The notes below the pieces were generated by a model that saw nothing but the letters and a program-made list of their open reading frames with translations, had not been told where the DNA came from and ran no database searches. The translations under genes and the position numbers were made by a program. 64,000 nucleotides of DNA from Sepioteuthis lessoniana. Taxonomy: Eukaryota; Mollusca; Cephalopoda; Myopsida; Loliginidae. Position 1 is the stretch's first letter; each line of letters opens with the position of its first letter. The DNA lies in the NCBI GenBank assembly GCA_963585895.1, contig OY757904.1:21582793-21646792 (forward strand), given 5' to 3'. This document shows positions 24,668-35,999 of this stretch, one piece after another.

Positions 24668-25218
24668 TTGATAGATTTTAATGGAAGTTCTACCAGTTTA
24701 GGATTATTTTATGTGGAGAGGTTATATTTACATTTTTGTGTAGTTATTTAAGAGTTTTTTGTACACAGTTATATGATATCAAGTATTCCTTCTTTAATAC
24801 AAATAATTTGTACACAGTGGTATGGTTTCAAGTATTCCTAGCTAATACTAATAATTATATGGTTTCAAGTATTTATTTCTATTTGATAATATTCATTTGT
24901 TTGCAAACAGTTATATAGTTACAAGTAACTAATAATAATTCTTAGTAAACAAATATAGCTTCAAGTAACAATTCTTAATACAAATAATTTACAGTTATAT
25001 GGCATCAGGTATTCTTACCAAATATGAATCTTTTTAAACAGATTTATTTGACCCATAGATGTGAAGCTAAAAGGGTACTACCACTCTGGATCAGAGAGGA
25101 CCTGAGAGTAATGGCAATAAAGGAGTACTCCTTACTCAGTTTAATGTCATATTTAGGACATTTCCTTTTTATGGTATGGATACAGTCAGTGCATTCTAAA
25201 GCCTGCTAATAAGGTGGT
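24668..25218 (-). repeat. Family B' repeat
   Basis: Variant tail (GATTTTAATGGAAGTTC), several diverged AGTTATATGGTTTCAAGTA units, then GATTTATTTGACCCATAGAT and the GATCAGAGAGGACC body, ending TAAAGCCTGCTAA. Confidence 0.7.
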
Positions 25219-25554
25219 TGATTTTGTGAAGTCCTTATTTACTAAGCTTTGATAAATTGTGAGACTTGAACTCACTTGTAATAGTTTGCTAGTTTAGTTG
25301 GCTAACTATTACACTCTGCAAAGTATGCTGGTTTTGTGATGTAATTCACAAAATTAACCTCATTTCAAATAAAACTGATTTAAAATAAAAACAAATGTTG
25401 CCATTTTATAAGAGTGTCAAAATTGATAATAACACAATTACAGCTATGTTATTTATAGAATAAATTTACATTAAAAAAAATAAAGAAGATATTATTATAA
25501 AAAAATAAGAATGAATACAAATAAGAAAACAGTTTTTGTGTATTGAATTAACAT

Positions 25555-25730
25555 GACCAGAAAATCCGGCAAACACCTACACACAACACACGGACTTACA
25601 GGACAGCTGTTTCGACCTTATTAGGTCTCATCAGCAGTGTATACTCTGATCTCTACCACTGGAGATCGAACCAGTGACCACAGATTGTAGAGCCAAAACT
25701 CTACAAATGAACCAACAGTTCATATTGCAC
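25555..25730 (-). repeat. SINE family E with a tRNA-like head and a core-like domain
   Basis: On the minus strand, a T-arm (ACTGG-TTCGATC-TCCAGT, perfect 5-bp stem) closes a tRNA-like head containing TAGAGTTTTGGCTCTACAATC. It is followed by GATGAGACCTAATAAGGTCG and AAACAGCTGTCCTG. That second block resembles the conserved core domains of animal SINE superfamilies; which one cannot be settled here. Confidence 0.6.
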
Positions 25731-25909
25731 ACAATTGACGCCAAATTAACTAGTCATGCTAATTGCATGGCCAATTAACCTGAATGTGTCTTGCAAGTTA
25801 TATCTGTACTCTTTACAGAGGACATGGTTACCACCATGACTAGTTAATTTGATGTCACTTTTGTCCATGCTTTTCCTATGGGTATGTTTCAGTAGATGAG
25901 ATATTGCTA

Positions 25910-26150
25910 CCGAGGTGTTTGGTTTGGTTTGGTTTCTTTGTTTAATCGCATATCAATTTTGTGGGTTACTTAATGCCAAAGGCATCCTTGTAGAAGAACA
26001 GTAGAGGTACTAATTACCTTATAGCTGAGAGTAAGGAAATTTATACCTTTCCCAGGAGTATTTATCTGAAAAGAATGTAATTGTGTGACTGGAGTTTAAA
26101 CTTGCTTATTATGTTCAGCACATTAATCACTATGCCACAGGGACTTTTGC
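25910..26150 (-). repeat. SINE family D copy
   Basis: On the plus strand runs from GGTTTGGTTTCTTTG (3' tail) through GGGTTACTTAATGCCAAAG, CTTTCCCAGGAGTA and GGAGTTTAAACTTGC to AATCACTATGCCAC (tRNA-like head). Confidence 0.75.
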
Positions 26151-26226
26151 CTGAAGCTAGTCTACTAATTTCAGACACTTGCAATTTAATGAGAAGATGA
26201 CACCATTTTGATTAATACACACAAAC

Positions 26227-26490
26227 TGTTTTATCTAGTACATGTAGAGACCAATGCCTCTTGCAGCAAGCTCCAGGCTATGCAGCAGTAATCTAGCTTG
26301 AGCAGGTGTATTTACAAGAAGTGTAAGCGCATCTGTGTAATTTGCATCAGTAATAGTTTCTGCAGGATAATGTCTGTTTCTTACACTTTTTTTTTTGGTG
26401 ATTCCATTTTCTTTCATTAGATCTATAGAGATTCCTAGAATATAATCTAGGCAGACTATGAATAGAGATGGTGCCAATGCATTTCCTTAC
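26227..26490 (-). pseudogene. LINE reverse-transcriptase fragment (inverted half)
   Basis: Minus strand reads MAPSLFIVCLDYILGISIDL, then AETITDANYTDALTLLVNTP and ARLLLHSLELAARGIGLY. The family normally has a DYADDL catalytic box; here it is NYTDAL, with both key Asp positions altered. The fragment is in opposite orientation to the adjacent 3' LINE piece at 26505. Confidence 0.8.
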
Positions 26491-26504
26491 TAGACTCCAG
26501 CAAA

Positions 26505-26945
26505 AACAATAATTCTTCCAAACTGTAGCCGTGTCAGTACTACTGTATAGTTAGACCATTTGGACTTGGACTTGAACAAAATGCTTGGAGAAAAAGCTAG
26601 AAAGGAACAACACTGCAAGCTATTTTGAACAAATCCTGGAAGCAACATCCTACAAAATACCAGTTGTACGGCCACTTACATCCCATCTTGCAAACTATCC
26701 AAGTAAAATGAATAAAGCATGTTGGACACTGTTGGTGAAGTAGGAATGAATTCATAAGTGACATTTTCCAATGGACTCCTAAACATGGACACATAGTCAA
26801 CCAGTAAAAATTTACATTCGTCAACAGTGTGGACAGTGGATGCCGTCAAGAAGACTTACCAAGAACAATGGCTGATAGGTGTGGATGGCAAGAGAGAGTC
26901 AAGGGAATCCATACTGTCAGCATGCCATGATGATGATTATAAAGA
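26505..26945 (+). pseudogene. LINE 3' fragment (plus-strand half)
   Basis: Plus-strand remains of the LINE C-terminus: KSWKQHPTKYQLYGHL-like near 26630, a SSTVWTVDAVKKTYQ stretch near 26822, then GVDGKRESRESILSACHDDD ending in an ATGATGATGATT microsatellite typical of this LINE's 3' end. Many frame changes. Confidence 0.7.
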
Positions 26946-27057
26946 AGTTATGGTTATGAATTATAAGCAGCAGTCTCAGATATCAAGCAGACAACGATTA
27001 AATAATATGAGAATTTAGAAGAGGCTGAAAGACCAGCTTAATTAAAGCTTTTATAAG

Positions 27058-27345
27058 AGGTGCCCGTGGTGTAATGGTTATCGTCGCAGGATAAGGACAC
27101 GGCGACACGAGTTCAAATCCTGGACCTGACTGATTGAATTTCACATAGCACTAATACCCTTGGGAAAGGTATGAATCCAAATATTCTCCCTCCAGCTATG
27201 GGTAAATAGTAGGGCAGACTAGGTTCTTCAGCCTTGGTGAGGCAACTAGCCTAGGAGAAGGAAAACTCTGAATTCAAACCTGTTAAACTCTACTTAAAAA
27301 TTGACCTTGTGTCATATCCTGCCTGAGCGGAGGGGTTGGTAAATA
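27058..27345 (+). repeat. SINE family C, best copy
   Basis: The tRNA-derived head begins GGTGCCCGTGGTGTAATGG (A box) and has GAGTTCAAATCCTGG (B box), 40-60 bp apart as in a tRNA. The body has TGGGAAAGGTATGAATCC, AGCTATGGGTAAATAGTAG and CTGAATTCAAACCTG, ending GCGGAGGGGTTGG. Six other partial or full copies occur here. Confidence 0.85.
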
Positions 27346-27584
27346 TGATTAAAGCTTTTATAGGAAAAAATGTTTTATTCTATAAGAGTTCTACAGAATA
27401 TCAACTTTAGACTACAGCCTAAATAGAGTATATATTATGTAAGACTAGCTTTAATTAAAGCTTTCATAGAAAAAAAAGTTTTATTCTATAAGAAATCTGT
27501 GAAATATCAACATTAGACAACAAACCTAAAGACTATACATTGGCAGTTCACACTTTTAATTATAAATATACAGAAAAAGGCAAA

Positions 27585-27725
27585 ATAGTAAAGGAGGCCG
27601 GATTCTTTAACATTGGTACAACAAACAGTTTAGGAGAAAGAACACTCTGAATACAAACCAGTTGTATTCTGTTAGCAAATTGGCCTTATCTTGAATACTG
27701 TCTGTGGCAGAGGGTTTAGGAAAAT
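27585..27725 (+). repeat. SINE family C fragment
   Basis: 3' half only: TAAAGGAGGCCGGATTC, TTTAGGAGAAAGAACACTC, GAATACTGTCTG, GAGGGTTTAGG. Confidence 0.65.
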
Positions 27726-28231
27726 ATATACATAAGAGAAATAAATAAATAGAGATATCTTAAAAATGCCACAAAATGATGAATTGAGACCAACATGCTT
27801 TTCTTAAGGTGGGTGGGGTTAGGACAGAATGATATTTATATATCAAAATAAAACAGGAAAGAAAGAAAAGGAAGAAAAACCAACATCATGTCAGCCTTCT
27901 GACCGTTCTCTACTCAAGACCCATAAACTTTACTCATTCATACCCTACTGCCTATTCATGATAAAAGGTTCAATGTCAGTGGTAGTAAAAGCTTAAGAAA
28001 GTGGGAGATAACCTTATATGTTATGAAAAATATTGTTCATCATGAAATTATAAATATTCTTTACAGTGGTTTCAGTTATTTTGTTGTATATATGCAAATA
28101 AGTTTTGTATATAAGATTTGGATATATATTTAACTCATAAATAAAGCCTCAAAATGTCCTGTAAATCTTTACTCTTAAGTGGTAATTTCTAATCAAACTT
28201 TTGGTTTTCTACAAATTCAGCTAGTGCTCAT

Positions 28232-28770
28232 AATCATGAGTCAAAAGTTTTGCAATAATTTGGTAATTTAAGGTACAATTTGACAACTCCAGATACTTTT
28301 ACTGAGATTGTGAAGGCGATGAACTGCCAAGCTCGCCTGATACTCTCTGAGAGCTACTTGCTGGATTTGGCTTGAAGCACAGCCTTAGAATCTACGGTTT
28401 TAGGCCTACTTGACCTTGCCTGATTGCAGATTTTTTTGCAGCCCAAGTGAAATTTCTTCAACCATCTGGTTACTGTACTACAATTTACAGTGTCCTCAAC
28501 TTTTACAAAACAATTGTCTTTGTTTTTGTGGCATTATGATCCAGTTCAAACTCAAAGCGTAAGTTTCCAAATTAAACTACATTGAATGTTCATCTGTTTG
28601 GTTTTCAAAACACACAGAACGAAGCAATGCAAAACATGTCAGCACACCAACTACCATGATACTACTAACTACAGCAGGTACCTTCCAAGATTTGAATAGG
28701 TTTGGTCATGTGATATTTGTGCCTCAAACTAGTACGTAATAAACAATTGCAAAACTTTTGACTCACCCTG
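28232..28770 (-). mobile_element. Mariner-type element with TIRs, degenerate
   Basis: Inverted ends share GAGTCAAAAGTTTTGCAAT (left 28238-28256, right 28747-28765). The minus strand retains transposase N-terminal matter: STVTRWLKKFHLGCKK-like, then RPKTVDSKAVLQA. Stops and deletions disrupt it and the DDE domain is gone. It ends only about 80 bp from the GBA2 exon i donor. Confidence 0.75.
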
Positions 28771-28849
28771 ATAATAGATGAATCGATTATATAAATAATA
28801 TATGTTAAGATTTTCCAAAATAAAAATCAGAAAAGAGAGCTGAACTTAC

Positions 28850-28992
28850 CATTCCATAATTTCTTTTCAAAAGCAGCTTTTCCTTTATCCAATATTTCAG
28901 AGTATTTCTTTTCGTTCTCGGAATCTTCTAAAATTTTTGCCATCTCCACTGTAAGACGTAGGGCAGCAAGCCACATGCCACCACAGTAAGCG
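28850..28992 (-). CDS. GBA2: GBA2 exon i
   Basis: Encodes AYCGGMWLAALRLTVEMAKI and continues to GKAAFEKKLWN. It matches human SAYCGGLWLAA...AYERLLWNG in the catalytic barrel. The acceptor is CTTTTTTAG and the donor GTAAGTTC. The middle (LEDSENEKKYSEILDKG) is a charged helix that diverges from vertebrates while keeping its length. A mariner relic (28232-28770) sits about 80 bp past the donor. Confidence 0.96.
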
Positions 28993-29610
28993 CTAAAAAA
29001 GAAAATTCCCTTACATTTTTATATATTCTGAAGACAAGGTATCATGTCTATATATTCAGCTTTGGGTTTATAGCACATGTGTAAAGTCAGTTTATTTAAC
29101 ATAGGGAATAGCGAGGAAAAAAGCAATATAATGGAATAAAAATAAACAAATTGAAACATGATTACTGCCCTTGCCATAGAAACTCTCATAAAAGTAACAA
29201 GTTCATATAAAAGATATTTAACAGAAAGAAACCACTCAATTGGCACCTTGTGCATATAAGATTATATTTTTTGTACTGGCCTTGGTAACCCCAGTGAACT
29301 CCACTTGTGAGAAAGTAAACATATCCTGAAGAAAACTGGAATTAACTCTGAGTCTCACTTTTCTTTTAATCAACATATCATACAAAAATGACTCAAATTG
29401 CAAGGACTATTTCAAAAATGAACCCATACCAAATACTAAAACAAAATACAAATTATAGACATTTCAGAAATTCTAGATTATTCTATATTTCCTGTCAAAG
29501 ATTTGAATAACAATTCATACTTAATAAGAACATTTTTCAGCATAAAAATTTATTTTTTATCAAGACAGAATTTTGTTTTTCTAAGGGATCAGAATAAATG
29601 TTGTATTTAC

Positions 29611-29717
29611 CTGGCTCCAGTGGCTGTCCAAGCATCAAAAGTTTGATCAGCAAAACCACCATTTTCAATAAGTCCATCTCCATCAACATCCCAAGCAAGA
29701 GCGGCATCCATCATGGC
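29611..29717 (-). CDS. GBA2: GBA2 exon h, carries the catalytic acid/base
   Basis: Encodes [20 protein letters not shown] followed by [25 protein letters not shown](F/Y)ADQT(F/Y)D is a signature of GH116. The Asp of QTFDAW aligns with human Asp677, the acid/base, and the TGA residues align with the TTGPS segment where a human disease variant (Gly683) lies. The acceptor is TTTCATAG and the donor GTAAATAC. The final Ser codon is split AG|C with the next exon. Confidence 0.97.
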
Positions 29718-30393
29718 CTATGAAAAATAAAAATAGATAGGCCTTCATCAGAAGTTTCTTTTCAATCTAGATGTTATCATCTTAGAGTGAGCATCTTCAT
29801 AGTTAAACAAGCTGTAGGGATGTATTAAAGTTACCTTAGTTTGGCACAAGGCTAAAAATGAGGGACTTATGGTAAAGTCATACTGAAAACATGGGTTTTC
29901 ACAAGATCACTGAAGTTTAGCAGCAATGTGTATTTAAATAGGTGACCATTTAGGTACTGCAGGTAATCTGAGATCTGTGTGCCAGACAAAGCAAAGATTT
30001 ATATAAATTTAAAAACAAGATATAAGAGGTGCTCAGTGAGAACCTAACTCACTAGCAAAGATCTGTAAGTCTAGCTAGCTAACCATAACACCATGGTGAG
30101 GTTCATACAGCATGGTTAGTTTAACTGAAAACTACAACGATATTTTATTTCGATGAGGGAGGAGAGATAGTGTGTGGTTTGTCATTAGTTAAGAATTTCA
30201 AAAATAGAACTATATCAACAACAAACATAATAATGCAAACAAAAAACTATTGAGACTAAAGATTTCTAAAGCAGTAAATTACTGGATCAGCATTTCATAT
30301 AGCTCAAAACGAATATTGATTTTTCTACTTGATGAATTAGAAACCAGCTAAGAAAATATATATAATCAATCATTAGACATTTATAATGCTTGG
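29718..30393. other. Unassigned intronic DNA
   Basis: Part of the 10.5-kb GBA2 intron; no repeat recognised. Confidence 0.4.
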
Positions 30394-30870
30394 ACCAGTT
30401 GGCTGGGGCTGCAGAATACGCTGACTGCATCTCTGCAGAGGGGTAAGACTCCCCCAACTAGTGTCCTAGATATGACACTAAACAATCTGATGGTGAGGCT
30501 CCAGGAATGTGGAGTACCCCTTCATTGCCATTGCTCCCAGGTTCACTCTGGCCCAGAGTGATAGCACCTGATAGGGTCCTATCTATGGGTCACAAATAGA
30601 ACTGTTTGACATTTAAACTGACAACAAACAAATAACTTATGCTAAACATAATTGTTAGAAATAGAACTGTTTGATCATTTAACTGTGTACAAACAAATAA
30701 CTGATGTTTAATTGAATTGTTAGCATTAAATAGCAATAATTGAAAACATTTAACTGTGTGCAAACAAATGATTAATAGTAAGTAGAATTATTTGTATTAG
30801 ATAAAAGTGAAACCATTTAACTATGTGCAAAAAAACAGAGCTCAAACTCGTTTAAAAATGTTATCAACAA
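30394..30870 (+). repeat. Family B repeat
   Basis: Plus-strand copy: head TTGGCTGGGGCTGCAGAATA, CTCTGCAGAGGGGTAAGA, then CTCTGGCCCAGAGTG, CCTATCTATGGGTC, followed by diverged subrepeats (GCAAACAAATGATTAATA type). Confidence 0.8.
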
Positions 30871-30876
30871 AATGTA

Positions 30877-30879
<3 letters not shown>

Positions 30880-30917
<38 letters not shown>
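30880..30917. repeat. (AT)n microsatellite
   Basis: About 19 uninterrupted AT units. Confidence 0.95.
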
Positions 30918-30920
<3 letters not shown>

Positions 30921-31529
30921 TTGCCATTAAATAAACAACAGTGGTTGTTATACCATCAAACCAAATCATTATTGTCTTCCTTTTGTCATATCTATATACA
31001 CATATAAACAGAGAATTTTATGAATATATAGATTTAATAAATCCTCAAAAATAATTCTACATTTTAAAAGAAAATCATAACTGTGTTATTCAAGATGGAC
31101 TCAATCACTGTTGTTTGTTTTCATTAGTCATACAATCAATTTATTGGTGACCACCTTGCATCAAGGTAAGGTAGGTCACACAAACAAGGCTGCATATATT
31201 GCAACACTCCTTAACATTAAACAATATATATCAAATCAATTGATTGTGTGACTTATGAAGATTTTTGTTTGAAATACAAATCTTAAAACTGTAATTGCAG
31301 ACAAAGGTGGAGTTAAGATTAACTTTCTTGATTATGCAATCACTTATTTATTTTTCTGTCTTTTGTAATGCAAATTAAATGTTAATTCATTCAATTAGTA
31401 AAAAAGAAAAAATCTAAAAATCATTTCGATCATTTTTTTTATAAACATAAAAACATAGAGACAGTGTTCATGAACATTGTAATGAAAGACAATACTAAAC
31501 AAATAATGAATCCACTGGGTTTTTATCAT

Positions 31530-31725
31530 AACAGCAGTCGAGGGTGGCTCGAAAGCTCCTTTTCAATAGATACCACACTGAGGTGAAGGGGAGGACGCTA
31601 CTCCAATCCCAGGATTGCTCCACTTTACCCTTGATCCGTACCTTATAAAGCTGAGTGTTAAGCCAGGTGGCATCAGGTCCCTTTTTTGAGTCTTTGGTAT
31701 GACTGAACCCTGGTCTCCCTAATTA
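31530..31725 (-). repeat. SINE family A copy, truncated
   Basis: GTCGAGGGTGGCTCGAAAGC through GGATTGCTCCACTTTACCC to GGTATGACTGAACCC on the plus strand. The tRNA head is shortened. Confidence 0.75.
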
Positions 31726-31777
31726 GTAATTTTTAATTAAATGTGAATAATTACAAAGACAAATAATTTCCTAATTT

Positions 31778-32212
31778 GTTGGTTGGCTGGTTGTTTGCAT
31801 TTTATGGCATATCAACCTTTGTATGTTATTTAATGCCAAATCCATTTTTATACAAATAATCTGTTCTATTTCAAACAATTCAGTTTAGCAGGAGTACACA
31901 GTTTAATTGTCAAAAACATTTCTATTTTAAACTATTCAGTTCTAATTCAAACAATTCAGTTTAGCATAAGTATGCAGTTTAGTTCTATTTAAACCAATAG
32001 ATAGGACACTATCAGGTGCTACCTCTCCGAGCCAGAGTGGACCGAGGAGCAATGACAATGAAGGGGTACTCCACATTCCCCAAAGCTCCAGCATTATTGG
32101 AACCTCACTATCAGATTGTTTAGAGTCATATCAGGACACTCGTTGGGGGAGGGTCTTACCCCACTGCAGAGGTGCACTCAGTGTATTCTACACTCCCAGG
32201 CAAATGGGCAAT
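31778..32212 (-). repeat. Family B repeat
   Basis: GTTGGTTGGCTGG tail, TTTTATGGCATATCAACC, two to three subrepeats, AATAGATAGGACAC, GAGCCAGAGTGGACC, head ending CACTCCCAGGCAAATGGGC. Confidence 0.85.
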
Positions 32213-33110
32213 TCCTAATTTGTTAAATCTTCAATTTAAAAAAGTTTCATTATCTATGACTAGTTAAATCTTGTAACAATATGCATTTCATTGATTATTG
32301 TTTATTATCATCAATTCCTTTTTAATGAGTCCTTTACTTTCTTAATCAGGAACAACAAATTTAAAAAGAAATTTTTTACATTAAAATCTTCCCTTAGATC
32401 CAATATGGATACCAAATTTGGTAGCTTTATATCAAATTGTTTGGCTCTCAATAGAGGACAGACTAACTCTTTCTGTTGTAACTGAGTTTATCAATAAACT
32501 ACATTGAATCCAGAAAAGGTTAACAAACAAGTTTATTACATTTTGGTACAATAGAATATAATAGAATCAAATATGCAATCCTTCCACAACAATAAGGAAT
32601 TACTATAAGTGAGGCTAACTTAGTAGCGCTAACCTCGTTTAGTCTGTATTTATGTCTTTCACTGGACAAGTCCAATTTTCTTGTAGCGAAAATAACCTAC
32701 CTTACAACATTTTCCAGTTATCAATAGAGATTAATACTTTGTATAACTTTAATTCATTCACTCTTCATACAAGATTTTTTTTCAGAGGTTTTAATTGATT
32801 CACAGTTCAAAGCTTAAGGCAAGTAGTCATTTTTAGTAAGGCATTATAGAGATCAATAAAATCAATATGCTTTTCACAATAAACATTAGTAGGTACAAAG
32901 AACAGATCAATTATTTCAACTAGATAACAAAAATCCTTTCTAGGTATTTCAGTTGTGGAGTTAGCAGGCTTAAACAATAATCTCTATAATTAATGATTTG
33001 TTAAAATTAAAAATTCAAAAGCAGTCAATTGTGCTGATAAAACTCAGTATAATTTATACAAAGATCCATTCTCAATGATTGCCATAATGAATCCAATAAA
33101 AATTTGATAA
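32213..33110. other. Unassigned intronic DNA
   Basis: AT-rich; no repeat or exon recognised. Confidence 0.4.
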
Positions 33111-33112
33111 TA

Positions 33113-33165
33113 TATGAGGGTTATTTAATAAATAAGGAGAATTTTGCCTAAGGAAATGGCAATAA
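33113..33165. repeat. Isolated mariner end (TIR-like)
   Basis: ATGAGGGTTATTTAATAAAT followed by AAGGAGAATTTTGCC resembles the inverted ends seen in the palindrome at 50016-50073. No partner end was found nearby; a LINE fragment follows directly. Confidence 0.45.
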
Positions 33166-33182
33166 GAAAGGAGCACTGTTTC

Positions 33183-33640
33183 ATCATCATCTTGTCGTGT
33201 CATCAGCACGGATATCCCTGACCCTCTCTCGCCACCTCTCCACATCATTCATCACTTCTGGCAGGTCATCAGGGCTACACCCTGTATTCTTACAGAGCTG
33301 CCGTATGTAGGTTCGAGCTGATCACTCTGCTTTTGCTCGGCCATGTGAAGGGGCCCACAGGAGTACATCACTTATGAGTTCGTCCCTACTTCTCCAGCAG
33401 TGTCTTGCATGTCTGGTTTGTCTAACTTGAATAGTTTTCATGATGGGTGGTAGGTGGCTGTACAGTTGCTGCTTTTTGGGGTGTTGCTTCTGCATATTTT
33501 TCATGGAAATCAATACAGATTGGTTCAAGAAGGCTGTCAGTATGACTTTCTTTACAAACTACTGTGCATGAAACTTTTCCTTTACCTAAAAGCCAGTGTG
33601 CTTTCATTCTATGAACTGTCTTTTTGACTTGGGTTCATAG
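33183..33640 (-). pseudogene. LINE 3' fragment
   Basis: Minus strand reads PKKQQLYSHLPPIMKTIQVR, RHCWRSRDELISDVLLWAPS and HGRAKAE, then, after a stop, ARTYIRQLCKNTGCSPDDLP and a WRERVRDIR-like end. It closes with a TCATCATCATC tail. This is the C-terminal region of the LINE family also seen at 26505, 38190, 50290 and 53645. Confidence 0.8.
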
Positions 33641-34254
33641 TGGCAAACCCATGTTTAGCCCTTCTGCAAATATTTTTTGGACTAAAACATGCTTCTCTGC
33701 ATACATCACACTTTCTTCTGTAAATTTCACTTAGATTGCACATCTAATCTACCAAAAATTTGATGACAGACCTCTGTTCAAGTCTGGAGCACTCTGTTTG
33801 ATTAGCCTCAAAAGAAATATTTTTGCAAAATTAAAATAATTTTTGCTATAAACCAATTCCAAACAATGCAGAGATTACATTTATAAAAAAAATTTGAGGA
33901 AAAAAAGAAATCCCCTAATCTATTGAATATTCACACATCTAGAACTGAAGAATGCAACAACAAATAAAAACCAGCATTAGATTAGATCTACAAATCTGCT
34001 TTTGATGGTGCTGTTTCCCTTCTTTAAGACATACATAATAGAATTAATCTTTGCTTTCATATTTTATCAGAATTTTAGAGTGCGTCGCTGGAGTCATCAA
34101 AGTTTGTGTGATTAGTTATTCAGTGTTAAAAGTATTTTACAGTAAATAAAAAAAACAATTTGTATTTTACAAAAACCACTGAAACTATAAACAGATCAAT
34201 ATTTTTATAATGGTAACTTTTTTCTTATTAACTTGTTACTAAGATGTGTAATGT

Positions 34255-34875
34255 GATGGGAACCTTCCACCATTAGTGAACTTGTTGCTTAATTGTGTGA
34301 GTGACAGTAAGGGGTCAATCACAGGAACTCTCCCAGTGGGTGTGACGAATGGTCACATGTGAAAGTTGAGAATTTTTATAAAGAGTCAGGCAGTTAGTAA
34401 CTGGCAGAGGAGAAAGAGCAAGCCATCATCTCTTCATCTTGTCTTTGTAAAGTTTTGTCCAGACCTAGCAATGACATAAAAAAAGTGTGTGTCTTTGTGT
34501 TATATATTGACCCTCGACCGAACTGTCAATCAAGAGATGGACCTGTGTAAATAAGTGGGAGAACAGTGGAAGCAAGTGGGTGTGAGACAATAATATAACC
34601 AGGTGCCTGGGGCGGTTCGAGTCAGTTGAGACAAGATGCCAAGTGAGAACTAGCTGCAGACAGAGAGCTTGGGCCCTGAGTGACCCAAGGTTGAGCAACT
34701 CCAGCCAAGATGAGAAAGAAGTGCTGCTATGGTCAGAAGAACTTGGGTCAAAATAACAGTCTGTCCTTGTCTCCACTCACCTCTCACACACATGAAACAT
34801 CACCCTTTCAAGAATAAAGTGTGAGAGATTATATTCTTATAAAGAAGTGTATTCGTTCATTCATTGAAGTTCGTA
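34255..34875 (+). mobile_element. Probable solo LTR
   Basis: Shares layout and short blocks with the LTR at 22506: a TATA-like TTTTTATAAAGAGTCAG near 34373, CTCTCACACAC, and AATAAAGTGTGAGAG at 34813. Ends are not clean and no target duplication was found, so limits are approximate. Confidence 0.45.
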
Positions 34876-34984
34876 TAATATGTTTGATTATGTTCTGCAT
34901 ATATTTGTATATGTATACGTGCAGTTGTATTGTAACTATACAACATTTGTACACACCAAAAAAAAAAAAGTTTTCCCAATTTTT

Positions 34985-35185
34985 TTAAACCTCAAAGTAA
35001 GCGAGTTCAAACTCCAGTTGAGCTATTACATTTACTTTTGGACTAATACCCTTGGAAAATGTATGAAACCTTTTATCCCTGCAGCTATTGGCTAAATAAT
35101 ACTACTGCTGTTCTTTTTCAAGGATGGCTTTGACATTAAATAACCCATGAAGGTTGATATGTGAAAGAAACCAAACCAAACCAAT
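34985..35185 (+). repeat. SINE family D copy, 5' truncated
   Basis: From GTTCAAACTCCAGTTGAGC (B box) through AATACCCTTGGAAAATGTA to AAATAACCCATGAAGGTTG and the AACCAAACCAAACC tail. Confidence 0.75.
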
Positions 35186-35559
35186 TTTTATTTTTTTAAT
35201 ATCATGGAATATATTGATCTGAGAATAACAAAAGATTTTGGTGGAAAATGAAGGCATTTAGATACAAACAGATAATCATGAGATAAAAGATCATAGAGAA
35301 AATTCATTTATATTTCAAATATTGTTTGTTGGTTGTAACATGTAGGCAGGAACTGCAGCAGGAGTATTAAAAGCAAAGTCCAAAGGGTCTAATTTAAAGG
35401 CATAGAATCTCCAGGTAACTGACACTCAAGCAACCAAGAAGAAATATATAGAGCTTTAACAGAGCTCCAAAGTAGAACTCACTCTTGGCAAACAGGGATG
35501 CTAAGTTATTTGAAAACTGAGTGAATGCTACCTGTATAAACTATGTATACGCTAAATGG

Positions 35560-35988
35560 TATGTTGGTTGGTTGGATTTTATAGCAAATCAACCTTTGGG
35601 GGTTATTTCCATTTTTAATTCCATTTTTATATAAATAATCAATTCTATTTCAAACAATTCAGTTTAGCATAAGTATAGATTTTGTTTACAAACAGTTAAA
35701 TATCACAAACAGTTCCATTTCAAACAATTCAGTTTAGCATAAGCATGCATTTTAGTTCTATTTGACCCATAGATAGAACCCTATCAAGTGCTACCATTCT
35801 GGGCCAGAGTGGAATTGGGAGCAATGGCAATGAAGAGGTACTCCACATTCCCCAAAGGTCCAGCATTACTGGAACCTCACCATCAGATTGTTTAGTATCA
35901 TATAAAGGAAACTTGTTGCAGTGTGTGTGTGTGTGTTTCCCCTCTGCAGAGATGCAGTCGTATTCAACAGCCCCAGCCGACTGGGCAA
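35560..35988 (-). repeat. Family B repeat
   Basis: GTTGGTTGGTTGGATTTTAT tail, two subrepeats, CCATAGATAGAACCC, CCAGAGTGGAATTGG, a (GT)n at 35919-35936 replacing the usual G run, and head CAGCCCCAGCCGACTGGGC. Confidence 0.85.
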
Positions 35989-35999
35989 TAAATGGTATG

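Noticed and set aside
27058..27130. Functional tRNA gene
   Set aside because: A and B boxes are present, but the cloverleaf stems are imperfect and the sequence continues into a SINE body shared by other copies.
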